Origin: Pikeienuella piscinae
Lineage (GTDB): Bacteria > Pseudomonadota > Alphaproteobacteria > Rhodobacterales > Rhodobacteraceae
Reading direction: 5' to 3'
Length of the DNA stretch: 64,000 bases
Assembly (NCBI RefSeq): GCF_011044155.1
Contig: NZ_CP049056.1
Span: 4,309,046-4,373,045, forward strand
Program-made: the position numbers and the translations under genes
Shown: positions 1 to 8,675 of the stretch, one piece after another
How the letters are laid out: the number at the start of each line of letters is the position of its first letter
Numbering within the stretch: position 1 is the stretch's first letter
The notes under the pieces: model-generated
Told to the model about the DNA's origin: nothing
The model's input: only the letters and a program-made list of their open reading frames with translations
Databases searched by the model: none

Positions 1-274
1 AGTTGCCGCCATAGCCGCCCGGTCTGACGATGTGCTTGCGCGTTTTCGGCGTCTCCACCTGATAGGCGAGGCCGTGCTTCTCGGCGTAGGCGATGGCCGC
101 TTCGGCGCTGTCGAAGCTGAGCCGGACCTGGCGGCGCATGTCGCCGGAGCCGGTCCAGCCCATCAGTGGGTCGATTCTCTGGGCCTCACGCGGGTCGAAC
201 AGGAGCACCCAGTCGTCCTTGGCCTGGCCGGACTGCATGGCGGTGCGGGCTGGTTGCAGGATGCGGGCGATCAT
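1..274 (-). CDS. NDUFS4-like complex I accessory subunit (ETC complex I subunit), C-terminus cut by window edge
   Basis: Reading the minus strand from an ATG at 274 gives about 91 residues beginning MIARILQPARTAMQSGQA, with DPLMGWTGSGD and AYAEKHGLAYQVE. This is the pattern of the ETC complex I subunit family, homologous to mitochondrial NDUFS4 (18 kDa), an accessory protein of NADH:quinone oxidoreductase on the cytoplasmic side of the membrane. GAGG sits five bases upstream of the ATG, which supports the start. The family is usually about 100 residues, so only the last dozen or so, after the GGYGGN segment, are lost at the window edge. It is transcribed away from the exosortase gene. Recognition is by eye and is fairly certain. 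Confidence 0.85.
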   Translation of the reverse strand, partial: MIARILQPARTAMQSGQAKDDWVLLFDPREAQRIDPLMGWTGSGDMRRQVRLSFDSAEAAIAYAEKHGLAYQVETPKTRKHIVRPGGYGGN

Positions 275-627
275 GGCGTCCTCAGGCTCGATTTCATCGC
301 CGGCATGTATGTCGGATCGCCCGCGCGCGCGCAAGCCGGTCGGAGGTTCCGCCGGCGCGGGGCGGCCGGTTCGCGCGCTTCGTCCCCCTTCTCCCGGGCG
401 TCCGGGCCGCGGCTTTCTCGACCGGGCTGCGCGGATGCGCGGTTCCGACCGGCGCCCGGGGCGCGCCAGACCGGCTTCCCTCTTCAGCTTGTTGACAAAA
501 TCGCGAATATAAATCGGGTAAAGTGACTGGCGGCGGCGTGACGCGCGATGATAAGGATGTCGCAGCGGCGCGTTTGTTGCGAGCTTTTGTGGAATTGAAG
601 GCCGAAGGCCCTTGTTGGAGCAACTGG
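275..627. other. intergenic region between divergent genes; possible promoter for the exosortase operon
   Basis: No convincing gene is seen. A TTGACA at 492-497 is followed by the AT-rich stretch GAATATAAATC and then GGTAAAGTG, in an otherwise very GC-rich background, so the promoter of the exosortase gene is plausibly here. The spacing to a good -10 hexamer is not ideal, so no exact -10 is claimed. The exosortase reading frame stays open back to a GTG at 523, inside this stretch. Confidence 0.35.
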
Positions 628-2247
628 ATGGTCGCGATCAATAGCGGAAACAATACCGCCGGTGCCGCCGCTGCGCACGCAGCCCGTCGTTTCGGCCCGG
701 GGTTCTTTCTTTTCATCCTTTTGATCGTCTCTGGCGTCGCTCTGTTCTGGAACGGGTTCTTCGCGCTGTTCGAAGCGTGGCGCCTTCCCGAATACAGCCA
801 CGGCCCACTGATTCCGGTGCTATCCTTCTATCTCTTTCTGCGCCAGTTGAACGCCACGCCACCGCCGCCGCAGCGCGTCGCCGACCGCTGGCCGGGCGTC
901 GCGGTCGTCGTTTTCACGCTGCTCATCGCGCTGCTCGGCAACGTCACCCATATTCCGGACATCGTCACCTACGCGATGATCCTCTGGTTCTATGGCGTTT
1001 TGCTGGTCGGTTTCGGCTGGCGGTATGGCCGGCAATACTGGCCGCCGGTGCTGCATCTCGTCTTCATGCTGCCGCTGCCGGCTTTCATGTACTGGCAGCT
1101 GTCGATCAATCTTCAGTTCGTCTCTTCCGAAATCGGCGTCGCCCTGATCCGCCTGATGAACATTCCGGTGTTCCTCGACGGCAACGTGATCGACCTCGGC
1201 GTCTACAAGCTGCAGGTGGCCGAGGCCTGCTCGGGGCTGCGCTATCTCTTCCCGGTGATGAGCTTCTCCTACATTTTCGCGGTGCTCTATCAGGGCCCGG
1301 TCTGGCACAAGGCGGTGCTGCTGCTGTCCGCGGCGCCGATCACCGTTCTGATGAATTCTTTTCGGATCGGCATGATCGGCGTCATGGTCGATAGCTACGG
1401 GATCGAGCAGGCGGAGGGGTTCCTGCACTTCTTCGAGGGTTGGGTGATCTTTATCTCCTGCGTCCTCATTCTCTTCGGCATGGCGCGGCTGATGCAGAAG
1501 ATCGGCGGGGACCGGCGGCCGCTGGCCGAGGCGCTCGACCTGGAGTTCAGCGGTCTCGGCGGCCAGATGGCGCGGATCCTGTCGATCCGGATGTCCGCCG
1601 GGCTGGCGATGATCGTCTTGCTGACCGGCGGAGCGGGACTTGGCTGGCATCTGGCGCCCGAACGGCAGATCGCCGAGATCCAGCGCGATCCGCTGGTGCT
1701 CTTCCCGCGGGAGATCGGCTCGTGGCGCTCCGGACCCGCCCAGATACTGGACCCGAACGTCGCGAACGTGCTCGGCGCGGACGATTATCATTCGGCCGCC
1801 TTCGCCTCGCCCGACGCGGCGGCGCCTGTCGACCTCTTCATCGCCTATTACTACCGGCAGACCGAGGGCGACGGCATCCATTCGCCGGAAGTCTGCATCC
1901 CGGCCGGCGGGTGGGAGATGTCGAAGATCACGCCGGCGGCGATCCAGGTCGAGGGAGCCGATGGCGAGACGACGCGGTTCTCGGTCAATCGCGCGGTGAT
2001 CCAGAAAGGGCTCAGCAAGCAGCTGGTCTATTACTGGTTCGAGGAGCGGGGCCGTCGCCTGACCAGCGATTACATGGCCAAGGCGACCACGGTTGTCGAC
2101 GCGCTGACAATGGGGCGGACCGATGGCGGCCTTGTCAGGGTGATCACGCCGATCGGGCGAGGAGAGCCGGAAGGGGAGGCGGACGCCCGGTTGCAGGCCT
2201 TTCTCGACGACATGCTCGACGTGTTGCCGCGATTCGTGCCGGACTGA
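628..2247 (+). CDS. xrtD: exosortase with fused C-terminal EpsI domain (resembles VPLPA-CTERM-type XrtD)
   Basis: Exosortases are membrane cysteine transpeptidases that recognise a C-terminal sorting tag (PEP-CTERM, VPLPA-CTERM) and process surface proteins, usually with exopolysaccharide production. The first 300 or so residues are multi-spanning and carry the catalytic triad: Cys201 in VAEACSGLRYL, Arg246 in NSFRIG and His267 in FLHFFEGW. After about residue 310 comes a soluble EpsI (DUF3485-type) domain with HSPEVCIPAGGW, Cys423. The ATG at 628 is chosen because GGAG lies eight bases before it; a GTG at 523 in the same frame would add 35 residues with no membrane character. Length is 539 residues. 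The fused EpsI domain and rhodobacterial context suggest the VPLPA-specific class (XrtD), but the subclass is inferred. Downstream genes 2520-8517 are the usual exosortase-associated partners. Confidence 0.85.
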   Translation: MVAINSGNNTAGAAAAHAARRFGPGFFLFILLIVSGVALFWNGFFALFEAWRLPEYSHGPLIPVLSFYLFLRQLNATPPPPQRVADRWPGVAVVVFTLLIALLGNVTHIPDIVTYAMILWFYGVLLVGFGWRYGRQYWPPVLHLVFMLPLPAFMYWQLSINLQFVSSEIGVALIRLMNIPVFLDGNVIDLGVYKLQVAEACSGLRYLFPVMSFSYIFAVLYQGPVWHKAVLLLSAAPITVLMNSFRIGMIGVMVDSYGIEQAEGFLHFFEGWVIFISCVLILFGMARLMQKIGGDRRPLAEALDLEFSGLGGQMARILSIRMSAGLAMIVLLTGGAGLGWHLAPERQIAEIQRDPLVLFPREIGSWRSGPAQILDPNVANVLGADDYHSAAFASPDAAAPVDLFIAYYYRQTEGDGIHSPEVCIPAGGWEMSKITPAAIQVEGADGETTRFSVNRAVIQKGLSKQLVYYWFEERGRRLTSDYMAKATTVVDALTMGRTDGGLVRVITPIGRGEPEGEADARLQAFLDDMLDVLPRFVPD

Positions 2248-2293
2248 GGCGAAGATGCGACCCGATACCAAAGAATGCGTCTTTATGTAGCGA

Positions 2294-2323
2294 TTAGCAC
2301 ATCGTTGGTTGTTACTATATGAT
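2294..2323 (+). promoter_or_regulatory. candidate sigma-70 promoter in the gap after the exosortase gene
   Basis: The 272-bp gap 2248-2519 has no convincing gene. It holds an AT-rich island with TTAGCA at 2294-2299 and TATGAT at 2318-2323, spaced 18 bp, a plausible -35/-10 pair for the ATPase-chain-length-kinase genes. If real, the module has a second promoter independent of the exosortase gene. Support is by eye only. Confidence 0.3.
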
Positions 2324-2519
2324 ATGACAAACGTGGATTGCGCCGCAATCCTCCAGGGAATGGTCGAATTGCCGCCTTGGTTTTGAGTCAGTGTAAGGAT
2401 CGTCGACGCAGCATGACCCTGATCCGGGAACGCAGTTGGAAGCGGCGCTGCTTCAGGACTGACGCTCAGAGGAGTTTCAGACAGGGTCGGTCGACGAGGT
2501 GGGAAAGCCGGAGGACGGC

Positions 2520-3407
2520 ATGAGTTCAAGTGGCGGGACGATCATGTACGAGTCGTTCTACGGCTTGTCGCAGCGACCATTTCTGACTCTGCCCGACCCG
2601 GATTTTCTGTTCTGGTCGGATAGTCACGTCATGGCGTTCACCATGCTGCGTTACGGGGTCATGACGCGCGCGCCGATCACCGTGATCACCGGCGATGTCG
2701 GCGCCGGCAAGACGACGCTGCTGCGCAAGCTGCTCCGTGAGGTGCCCGAGGAGGTGACCACCGGGTTGATCTCCAACATGCAGGACGGGCGGGGGGAGCT
2801 GCTCCACTGGGTGATGATGGCGCTGGAGCAGCCGTTCGACGCGAACGAGCCTTACGTCACGCTGTTCAAGCGGTTCCAGGATTTCGTGATCGAGGCCTAC
2901 GCCGCGAACCGCCGGGTGTTGCTGATCTTCGACGAAGCGCAGAACATGGGCGCGAAATCGCTGGAAGAGTTGCGGATGCTCTCCAACATCAACTCCGAGA
3001 AGGACGAGTTGCTGCAGATCATCCTCGTCGGCCAGCCGGAGTTGCGCGAGCTGATCATGCGGCCCGAGCTTCGCCAGTTCTCCCAGCGGATCAGTTCCGA
3101 CTTCAATCTGGGGCCGCTGTCGAAACCGGAGACCGCGAAATATATTCGCCGTCGGCTTGCGATCGCCGGCGCGACGACGGAGATATTTCCGGAGCGGACC
3201 TGCGAATTGATTCACGAAGCGACTGGAGGCGTGCCACGGCTCATCAATATTCTTTGCGATTTTTGCCTGCTCTACGGATTTTCCGCGGAGAGACGGGTGA
3301 TCGATGAAGATCTGTTGAACGAATTCCTCGAAAGCGCGAAAGTCCGCGGCATCTACAATCAATTCGCCGCGCCGCGCCCGATTCCGAAACTGGTGAGCGA
3401 AAAATAG
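2520..3407 (+). CDS. ExeA/GspA-like AAA ATPase associated with exosortase loci
   Basis: Residues 9-16 (MYESFYGL) start the typical N-terminus of the ExeA-like putative secretion ATPase found in exosortase/EPS loci. Walker A is GDVGAGKT at residues 58-65 and Walker B is LLIFDEAQ with Asp138; a sensor region with GQPEL follows. The family is thought to energise assembly or export of the polysaccharide/surface system; the exact substrate is unknown. Length is 295 residues, normal for the single-domain form without a peptidoglycan-binding tail. ATG 2520 is chosen because GGAGG lies just upstream; ATG 2544 is the other reasonable start. The next gene starts about 65 bases downstream on the same strand. 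Confidence 0.88.
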   Translation: MSSSGGTIMYESFYGLSQRPFLTLPDPDFLFWSDSHVMAFTMLRYGVMTRAPITVITGDVGAGKTTLLRKLLREVPEEVTTGLISNMQDGRGELLHWVMMALEQPFDANEPYVTLFKRFQDFVIEAYAANRRVLLIFDEAQNMGAKSLEELRMLSNINSEKDELLQIILVGQPELRELIMRPELRQFSQRISSDFNLGPLSKPETAKYIRRRLAIAGATTEIFPERTCELIHEATGGVPRLINILCDFCLLYGFSAERRVIDEDLLNEFLESAKVRGIYNQFAAPRPIPKLVSEK

Positions 3408-3471
3408 ACCTGTCGCATGGGGTATGGGATAGGCGTTGAAACCGCCGGCGCCGAATGCGCCGGGAGCATGA

Positions 3472-5085
3472 GTGTATGGCATGGCTGACGGCGCGAGTAT
3501 GGGTCTGGGTGACATTCTGGGGATTGTGCGGCGTCGCGCCTGGATCGTCGCGTTGTGCTTTGTGCTGCTGACGCCGCTCGGGGTCGGGGTCGCCTATATC
3601 CTGCCGCCGGTTTACTCGGCGACGGCGCGGATTCTCGTCGAGAGCCAGCAGATTCCGGACGAACTCGCCCGCTCCACGGTGACCGCCTCCGCGGCGGAGC
3701 GGCTCGAACTGATCCGCCAGCGCCTGATGACTCGGCGGAACCTCATCGAGCTGATCGACAAGTACAAGCTTTATGACGGCTTCGAGGGCATGAGCATCTC
3801 CGACAAGGTCGACCGCCTGCGCGAAGACGCGGTTTTCGCGAGCGTGGCGTTCGGCGACAGCAGCGCGCGCCGCGCGCCCTCGGGGGTTGCGGCGTTCACG
3901 ATTTCCTTCGACGCGCCGTCGCCCGTTCTCGCGGCGAAGATCGCGAACGAATTCGTCACCATGGCGCTCGATCTCAACCTGAAGCAGCGAACGGAGCGCG
4001 CGACGGAGACTGTCGCCTTCTTCAGATCCGAGACCGGCAGGCTCTCGCGGCAGATCCTCGACCTGGAGAACCAGATCGTCGCCTTCAAGGGCGAACATGC
4101 GGACGCGCTACCGGATACGGTGCAATATCGGGCCGGTGAACTGGCGCGGCTCGAAGCGGAAATTTCCGACGGCGAGGAACGGCGGAGCGTGCTGGAGGAG
4201 CAAAGACGGGAGATCGAACTTGCGCTGTCGCGGGGCCTCGCCGGCCTGACCGACGAGACTCTCTCGCCAGAGCAGCAGCAGATCAAGGCGCTGCAGAACA
4301 CGCTGGCGCAGCAACGCGGCATCCTGGCGCCGACGCATCCGACGATCCGCGCGCTCGAAGCCCGTATCCAGGCGCTTCAGAGGGAGATCACTCCGGCGAC
4401 CGATGAGAACGGCGAACAGGTCGATCCGCTGGAGTATCAGAAAGCCCGGCTGAAAAGGCAGGCCGAGCTGATCACCGCCGAGATCGAAAAGCTCGAACAG
4501 CGCGGAGCCGAGAACAAGAAGAAGGCCGACGATCTGCGCGTATCGATCAGCCGCGCGCCGCAGGTCGAGGTCGAGCTCAGCTCGCTCACCCGCCGACTCG
4601 GCGAGCTGCGCAACCAGTACACCGTGGCCGCCGCCAAGCTCGCCGAAGCGGAGACAGGTGAGCGAATGGAGGTCAACAGGCAGGCCGAAAGGCTCGTCGT
4701 GATCGAACAGGCGCAGGTGCCGACCGAACCGAAATCGCCGAATCGCCTGATGATCGCCAGTCTGGGCGCCGGCGTTTCGATCATGATCGGGGTCGCGTTC
4801 GTCGCATTGCTGGAATTGTTGAACAATACGATCCGGACATCGGGCGATCTCCAGCGCAAGGTCAATCTCCGGCCCGTCGTCGTGGTTCCCTATATCCACA
4901 CCCGACAGGAGATCAGGTCACGCCGCTGGCGGCTCGCATTGATCGCCTTCGCGATTCTGGTCGGCGTTCCCGCGACCCTCTTCGCCATCGATCAGTATTA
5001 TTTGCCGCTTTCCGTCCTGGCCGAGAAACTGGCGGAAAAGACCGGGCTCAATGAGGTTATCTCCATGATCGAGCGCCGATTCTAG
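3472..5085 (+). CDS. GumC/Wzz-family polysaccharide chain-length determinant
   Basis: Inner-membrane polysaccharide co-polymerase that sets EPS chain length. An N-terminal Wzz segment has a first membrane helix around residues 23-45 (IVALCFVLLTPLGVGVAYI). A long periplasmic region rich in Gln, Glu, Arg and Lys is predicted coiled coil (about 165-420). A second helix (MIASLGAGVSIMIGVAFVALL) lies near residues 425-447, and a third hydrophobic stretch (LALIAFAILVGVPATLFAI) near 485-505. There is no Walker motif, so the kinase is supplied in trans by the next gene. The GTG at 3472 is chosen because GGGAG precedes it by five bases; ATG 3481 would shorten the protein by three residues. Length is 537 residues, typical of the exosortase-associated subgroup. 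Confidence 0.87.
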   Translation: MYGMADGASMGLGDILGIVRRRAWIVALCFVLLTPLGVGVAYILPPVYSATARILVESQQIPDELARSTVTASAAERLELIRQRLMTRRNLIELIDKYKLYDGFEGMSISDKVDRLREDAVFASVAFGDSSARRAPSGVAAFTISFDAPSPVLAAKIANEFVTMALDLNLKQRTERATETVAFFRSETGRLSRQILDLENQIVAFKGEHADALPDTVQYRAGELARLEAEISDGEERRSVLEEQRREIELALSRGLAGLTDETLSPEQQQIKALQNTLAQQRGILAPTHPTIRALEARIQALQREITPATDENGEQVDPLEYQKARLKRQAELITAEIEKLEQRGAENKKKADDLRVSISRAPQVEVELSSLTRRLGELRNQYTVAAAKLAEAETGERMEVNRQAERLVVIEQAQVPTEPKSPNRLMIASLGAGVSIMIGVAFVALLELLNNTIRTSGDLQRKVNLRPVVVVPYIHTRQEIRSRRWRLALIAFAILVGVPATLFAIDQYYLPLSVLAEKLAEKTGLNEVISMIERRF

Positions 5086-5115
5086 GTGGCGAGCGGGCGA
5101 CAAGGATAAAGACAG

Positions 5116-5982
5116 ATGGTCGAAAGACTGAAGCATGCGATAGAAAAGGCGAGGGCGCTGCGCGAGGCCCAGGCGGCCGAGCAGCCGGCTGCGGGCGTCG
5201 CCGCCGCGCCGCGCCCCTCGTCGCCCGCCGCTTCCGCGCCCGCGGGTTCGTCGGCCGCCGTCTCCGAGACCGACGCCTTCTGGTCGTCGCTCAGGGAACT
5301 CGAGCTCAGGCCCGAGCGGCTTCACCGCTCGCGCATCGTCACGCACGACAAATCCGACCTCGCGCATATTCCCTTCGATCTCCTGCGGACGCGGCTCATG
5401 AAGGTTCTCCGCGACAATGGCTGGCGGCGCGTCGCCATCACGTCCCCGACCAAGGGCTGCGGCAAGACGCTGGTGGCCGCGAACCTGGCGTTCAGCCTCG
5501 CGCGGCAACCCGACTACCGCACGTTGCTCATCGACATGGATCTCAAGGCCCCGGAAATGGCGCGCATCCTCGGTCAGAAGGAGGCGTCGCCGCTTGCCTG
5601 GCTGCTGAGCGGGCGGACCCAGCCGGAAGCGGCGCTGATGCGGGTCGGCATGAATCTCGCGCTCGGCCTCAACGGAGAGCGGGTGCGCGACTCCACCGAG
5701 ATGATCCAGGACGAGAAGACGGTGAGTCTGCTCGCTTCGATCACGGAGCGGCTTGATCCGGACGTGGTGATCTACGACCTGCCGCCGCTGCTGGTGAGCG
5801 ATGACGCCATCGCGTTCGTCCAGCATGTCGATTGCGTGCTTCTCGTCGCAGCGGCCGGTCAGACCACGGCGAAGGATATCGAGAGCTGCGAGCGTATGTT
5901 CGCGGGCCAGGTGAATTTCCTCGGCGTGCTGCTTAACAAGGCTGAAGACGGGGTGAACCGCAAGGCCTATGAATACGCCTGA
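5116..5982 (+). CDS. CpsD/CapB-family tyrosine autokinase (exosortase-associated type)
   Basis: BY-kinase cytoplasmic domain that partners with the preceding chain-length protein and regulates EPS polymerisation by autophosphorylation. After a low-complexity Ala/Pro/Ser N-terminus (residues 20-55) comes the P-loop GCGKT at 114-118. The Walker A' LLIDMDLK follows, with Asp140 and Asp142, then DPDVVIYDLPP. The C-terminus ends KAYEYA, so only two tyrosines (285 and 287) are available where classical BY-kinases have a longer tyrosine cluster. AAGGAT about ten bases upstream supports the ATG. It starts 30 bases after the chain-length gene, so the two are probably co-transcribed. Confidence 0.87.
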   Translation: MVERLKHAIEKARALREAQAAEQPAAGVAAAPRPSSPAASAPAGSSAAVSETDAFWSSLRELELRPERLHRSRIVTHDKSDLAHIPFDLLRTRLMKVLRDNGWRRVAITSPTKGCGKTLVAANLAFSLARQPDYRTLLIDMDLKAPEMARILGQKEASPLAWLLSGRTQPEAALMRVGMNLALGLNGERVRDSTEMIQDEKTVSLLASITERLDPDVVIYDLPPLLVSDDAIAFVQHVDCVLLVAAAGQTTAKDIESCERMFAGQVNFLGVLLNKAEDGVNRKAYEYA

Positions 5983-6102
5983 TGCATGGGCGGAAATTTG
6001 CGGCCGTTATCCGCGGCGCGCATCACTTGACGCACGGCGTCGCACGCCCGGACGCGGTCGAAGAGGACCCGCGGGCGTGTCAAGGATTGGAGGTCACGTC
6101 CG

Positions 6103-8517
6103 ATGGGCGCAGTTTCTAGAAATGTGAACCGCCTGGTGATGATCGCCGGTCTGGCGTTCGGAACCATGGCTCTCGCCGGTTGCGACAGCGCCGAGGAGCG
6201 GCTGGCCAAGCACGTCGCGAGCGGCGAGGAGCTGGTTCAGGACGGCGCGCTGGCGAAGGCCACCGTGGAGTTCCGCAACGCCCTCGCGATCGACGCGAAC
6301 AGCGTTGCGGCGCATTCCGGGATGGCCGAAGTCTATGAAGCGCAGCGCAATTATCCGGCGATGATCGCGCATCTCAACAAGATCGTCGAGATCGACCCGG
6401 TGAATGTCGGCGCGCTCGTCAAGCTCGGCCAGATGATGTTGCTTGGCGGTCAGCTGGACGAGGCCCTCGCCAACGCCGACTCGGCCATCGCGGCCGAGCC
6501 GAAGAATGTCGACGCGCTGGTGCTGAAGGCGGGAATCTCGCTCCGGCTCGGAAACACCGACACTGCGCTCGACTTCGCGCAGCAGGCGATCGCGCTCGAT
6601 CCGGCGAATCCGACCGCGCATGCGGTGCTGATCGGCGAGCGGCTGCAGGCCGAAGACATTGAACGCGCGCTCGCCATCGCCAACGACATCACCGAACGGG
6701 CGCCGCAGGACATGGGCGTCGCGCTGGTCAAGTTGCAGGTGCTGGAGAAGCGTGGCGACGCCGAGGAAGTCGGCGCCTATCTGCAGCAGCTGGTTGAACG
6801 GTTCCCCGATCAGGTCTCGCTCCGCTCGGCGCTTTCGCGCTGGTACGCGGAGCGCGGTCAGGACGCCGAGGCCGAAGCGCAGCTTCGCGCGATCGCCGAA
6901 GCGAATCCGGACGATTCAGACGCGGCGCTGCGTGTCGCGCAATTCATCCTCGCCAAACAGGGGGATGAGGCGGCGCGCGCCGAACTGGAGCGCCTTGTCG
7001 CGGAAAAGGACGAGAAGACGCCCTATCAGGTGGCGCTTGCGCAGATCGACTATGAGGGCGGTGAGCAAGAGGCGGCGAAAACCCGGCTCGCCGGGGTGAT
7101 ACAGGACGCCGAAGACGCCGGAAACTCGGCCGATGCGAACAGCGTGCGGCTGATGTTGGCGCGGTTCCTGCTGCGGGAGAACGCGCGCGACGAAGCGAAG
7201 GCGCTGGTCAAGACCGTGCTCGAAGGCGATGCGGCGAACGCCGATGCGCTCGCCCTCCGCGCGGCGCTCCGCTACGATGACGAGGATTACTCCAACGCGC
7301 TGCTCGACATTCGCGCCGCGCTGGCTTCGGCCCCGAACAATCCTCAGCTGCTGCTGTTGTCGGCGCGCACGCATCTCAAGACCGGCAGCACGGATATCGC
7401 CGGCGAGAATTTCGCAGCGGCCATGCAGGCGGCCAACTATGCGCCCGACATCACGATGGAGTATGTGAAATTCCTGCGTCTCGACAATCGCGACGATGCG
7501 GTGCTGACCGTTCTGACGCAGGCGGTTCGCGCGCAGCCCGGGAACGAGAAACTGCTGAACGCGCTTGCGGCGGAGCAGCTTCGCGTCGGCGACTGGGCGG
7601 CGGCCGACGAGACGGCGAAGCAACTCGCCCAGATCAACTCCGAATCGTCGATCAGAGTGCGGGCGGCTACGCTGAGCGGGCGCGAACGCTATGACGAGAG
7701 CCTGGCGCTTCTCGACAGTCTGTCGAAGGAGCCGGGCCAGAGCGACGGCGCGCTCGCGGCCATGGTTCAGGTCTATTTCAAGGCCGGCAAGATCGACGAG
7801 GCGATGGACTTTCTCGGCGGCGTGCTGGCGGAGAACCCGGCCAACGCGCAGGCGCTGATGCTGCGTGCGGCGCTCAACATAAGTGAGAAGAAAACGGCGG
7901 CGGCCGAGGCGGATTACAAGGCCGCGCTCGCCGCCGCGCCGACGGTGGCGCCGCCCTATCTGGCGCTCGCGCGTCTCTATCTGCGCGAAGGGCGCGAGGA
8001 CGAGGCGGTCGCGATGTTGAAGGAGGGGGTCGAGGCGACGGACGATCCGAGCGGCCTGATGCTCTTCCTTGGCGGCTACTACGAATCGAAGCAGCGCGTC
8101 GACGACGCCATCGCGCAGTACCGCGCGCTCTTCGAGGCGAGGCCGGATTCGCTCGTCGCGGCGAACAACCTCGCGAGCCTGCTGGTCGAGTACAAGGCGG
8201 ACGATGAAGCGGCGAAGGCGGAGGCGGCCAAGATCGCCGGGAGCCTCCGCGGCGTCTCTGTTCCGGCCTTCCAGGACACTTATGGCTGGGTGCAGTATCA
8301 GCTCGGGAATTACGAAGAGGCGTTGCGCTATCTCGTTCCGGCGGCGGACGCGCTCTCCGACAATCCTTTCGTCCGCTATCATGCCGGCCTCGCCTACGCC
8401 GCGCTCGGCGACGGGGCCGCGGCGCGCCCGCATCTCGAAGCGGCGCTCGCGACGCCGGATTTCGCCTTCGCGGACGAGGCGAAAGCGGCGCTCGCCACCC
8501 TGGACGCGAACCAGTAG
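6103..8517 (+). CDS. prsT: TPR-repeat lipoprotein, PrsT-like (PEP-CTERM/exosortase system)
   Basis: The 804-residue protein starts with a lipoprotein signal whose lipobox LAGC puts the lipidated Cys at residue 27. The rest is a solenoid of tetratricopeptide repeats, for example ELVQDGALAKATVEFRNALA and AIALDPANPTAHAVL, recurring about every 34 residues to the end. This length and arrangement match the PrsT family that accompanies exosortase loci; a scaffolding role in EPS/protein export is inferred. GGAGG nine bases before the ATG fixes the start. It is preceded by a 120-bp gap and followed by a strong hairpin, so it probably closes the module. The C-terminus carries no sorting tag. Confidence 0.85.
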   Translation: MGAVSRNVNRLVMIAGLAFGTMALAGCDSAEERLAKHVASGEELVQDGALAKATVEFRNALAIDANSVAAHSGMAEVYEAQRNYPAMIAHLNKIVEIDPVNVGALVKLGQMMLLGGQLDEALANADSAIAAEPKNVDALVLKAGISLRLGNTDTALDFAQQAIALDPANPTAHAVLIGERLQAEDIERALAIANDITERAPQDMGVALVKLQVLEKRGDAEEVGAYLQQLVERFPDQVSLRSALSRWYAERGQDAEAEAQLRAIAEANPDDSDAALRVAQFILAKQGDEAARAELERLVAEKDEKTPYQVALAQIDYEGGEQEAAKTRLAGVIQDAEDAGNSADANSVRLMLARFLLRENARDEAKALVKTVLEGDAANADALALRAALRYDDEDYSNALLDIRAALASAPNNPQLLLLSARTHLKTGSTDIAGENFAAAMQAANYAPDITMEYVKFLRLDNRDDAVLTVLTQAVRAQPGNEKLLNALAAEQLRVGDWAAADETAKQLAQINSESSIRVRAATLSGRERYDESLALLDSLSKEPGQSDGALAAMVQVYFKAGKIDEAMDFLGGVLAENPANAQALMLRAALNISEKKTAAAEADYKAALAAAPTVAPPYLALARLYLREGREDEAVAMLKEGVEATDDPSGLMLFLGGYYESKQRVDDAIAQYRALFEARPDSLVAANNLASLLVEYKADDEAAKAEAAKIAGSLRGVSVPAFQDTYGWVQYQLGNYEEALRYLVPAADALSDNPFVRYHAGLAYAALGDGAAARPHLEAALATPDFAFADEAKAALATLDANQ

Positions 8518-8524
8518 CGCGCGG

Positions 8525-8557
8525 CGCGCCCGCCTGCATCGCGCGGGCGGGCGCGTT
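8525..8557 (+). terminator. intrinsic terminator-like hairpin after the TPR lipoprotein gene
   Basis: Perfect 10-bp arms CGCGCCCGCC (8525-8534) and GGCGGGCGCG (8546-8555) enclose an 11-base loop, followed by only two T residues. The position, eight bases after the stop codon, suits termination of the exosortase operon. A second small palindrome GCGTCCGGACGC with five following T residues is at 8595-8611. Confidence 0.6.
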
Positions 8558-8675
8558 CGATGAAGCCGGCGAAGCGCTCGACCGGAAGATTCAGGCGTCC
8601 GGACGCTTTTTGTTGAAAGCTCGCCTTTCTCGGGTAACCTTGTGGTTGCGATATCCGCAATTGAGGGAGAGGGCG

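Noticed and set aside
523..627. GTG start for the exosortase at 523
   Set aside because: The 35 extra residues are hydrophilic and upstream of a well-placed GGAG-ATG at 628.
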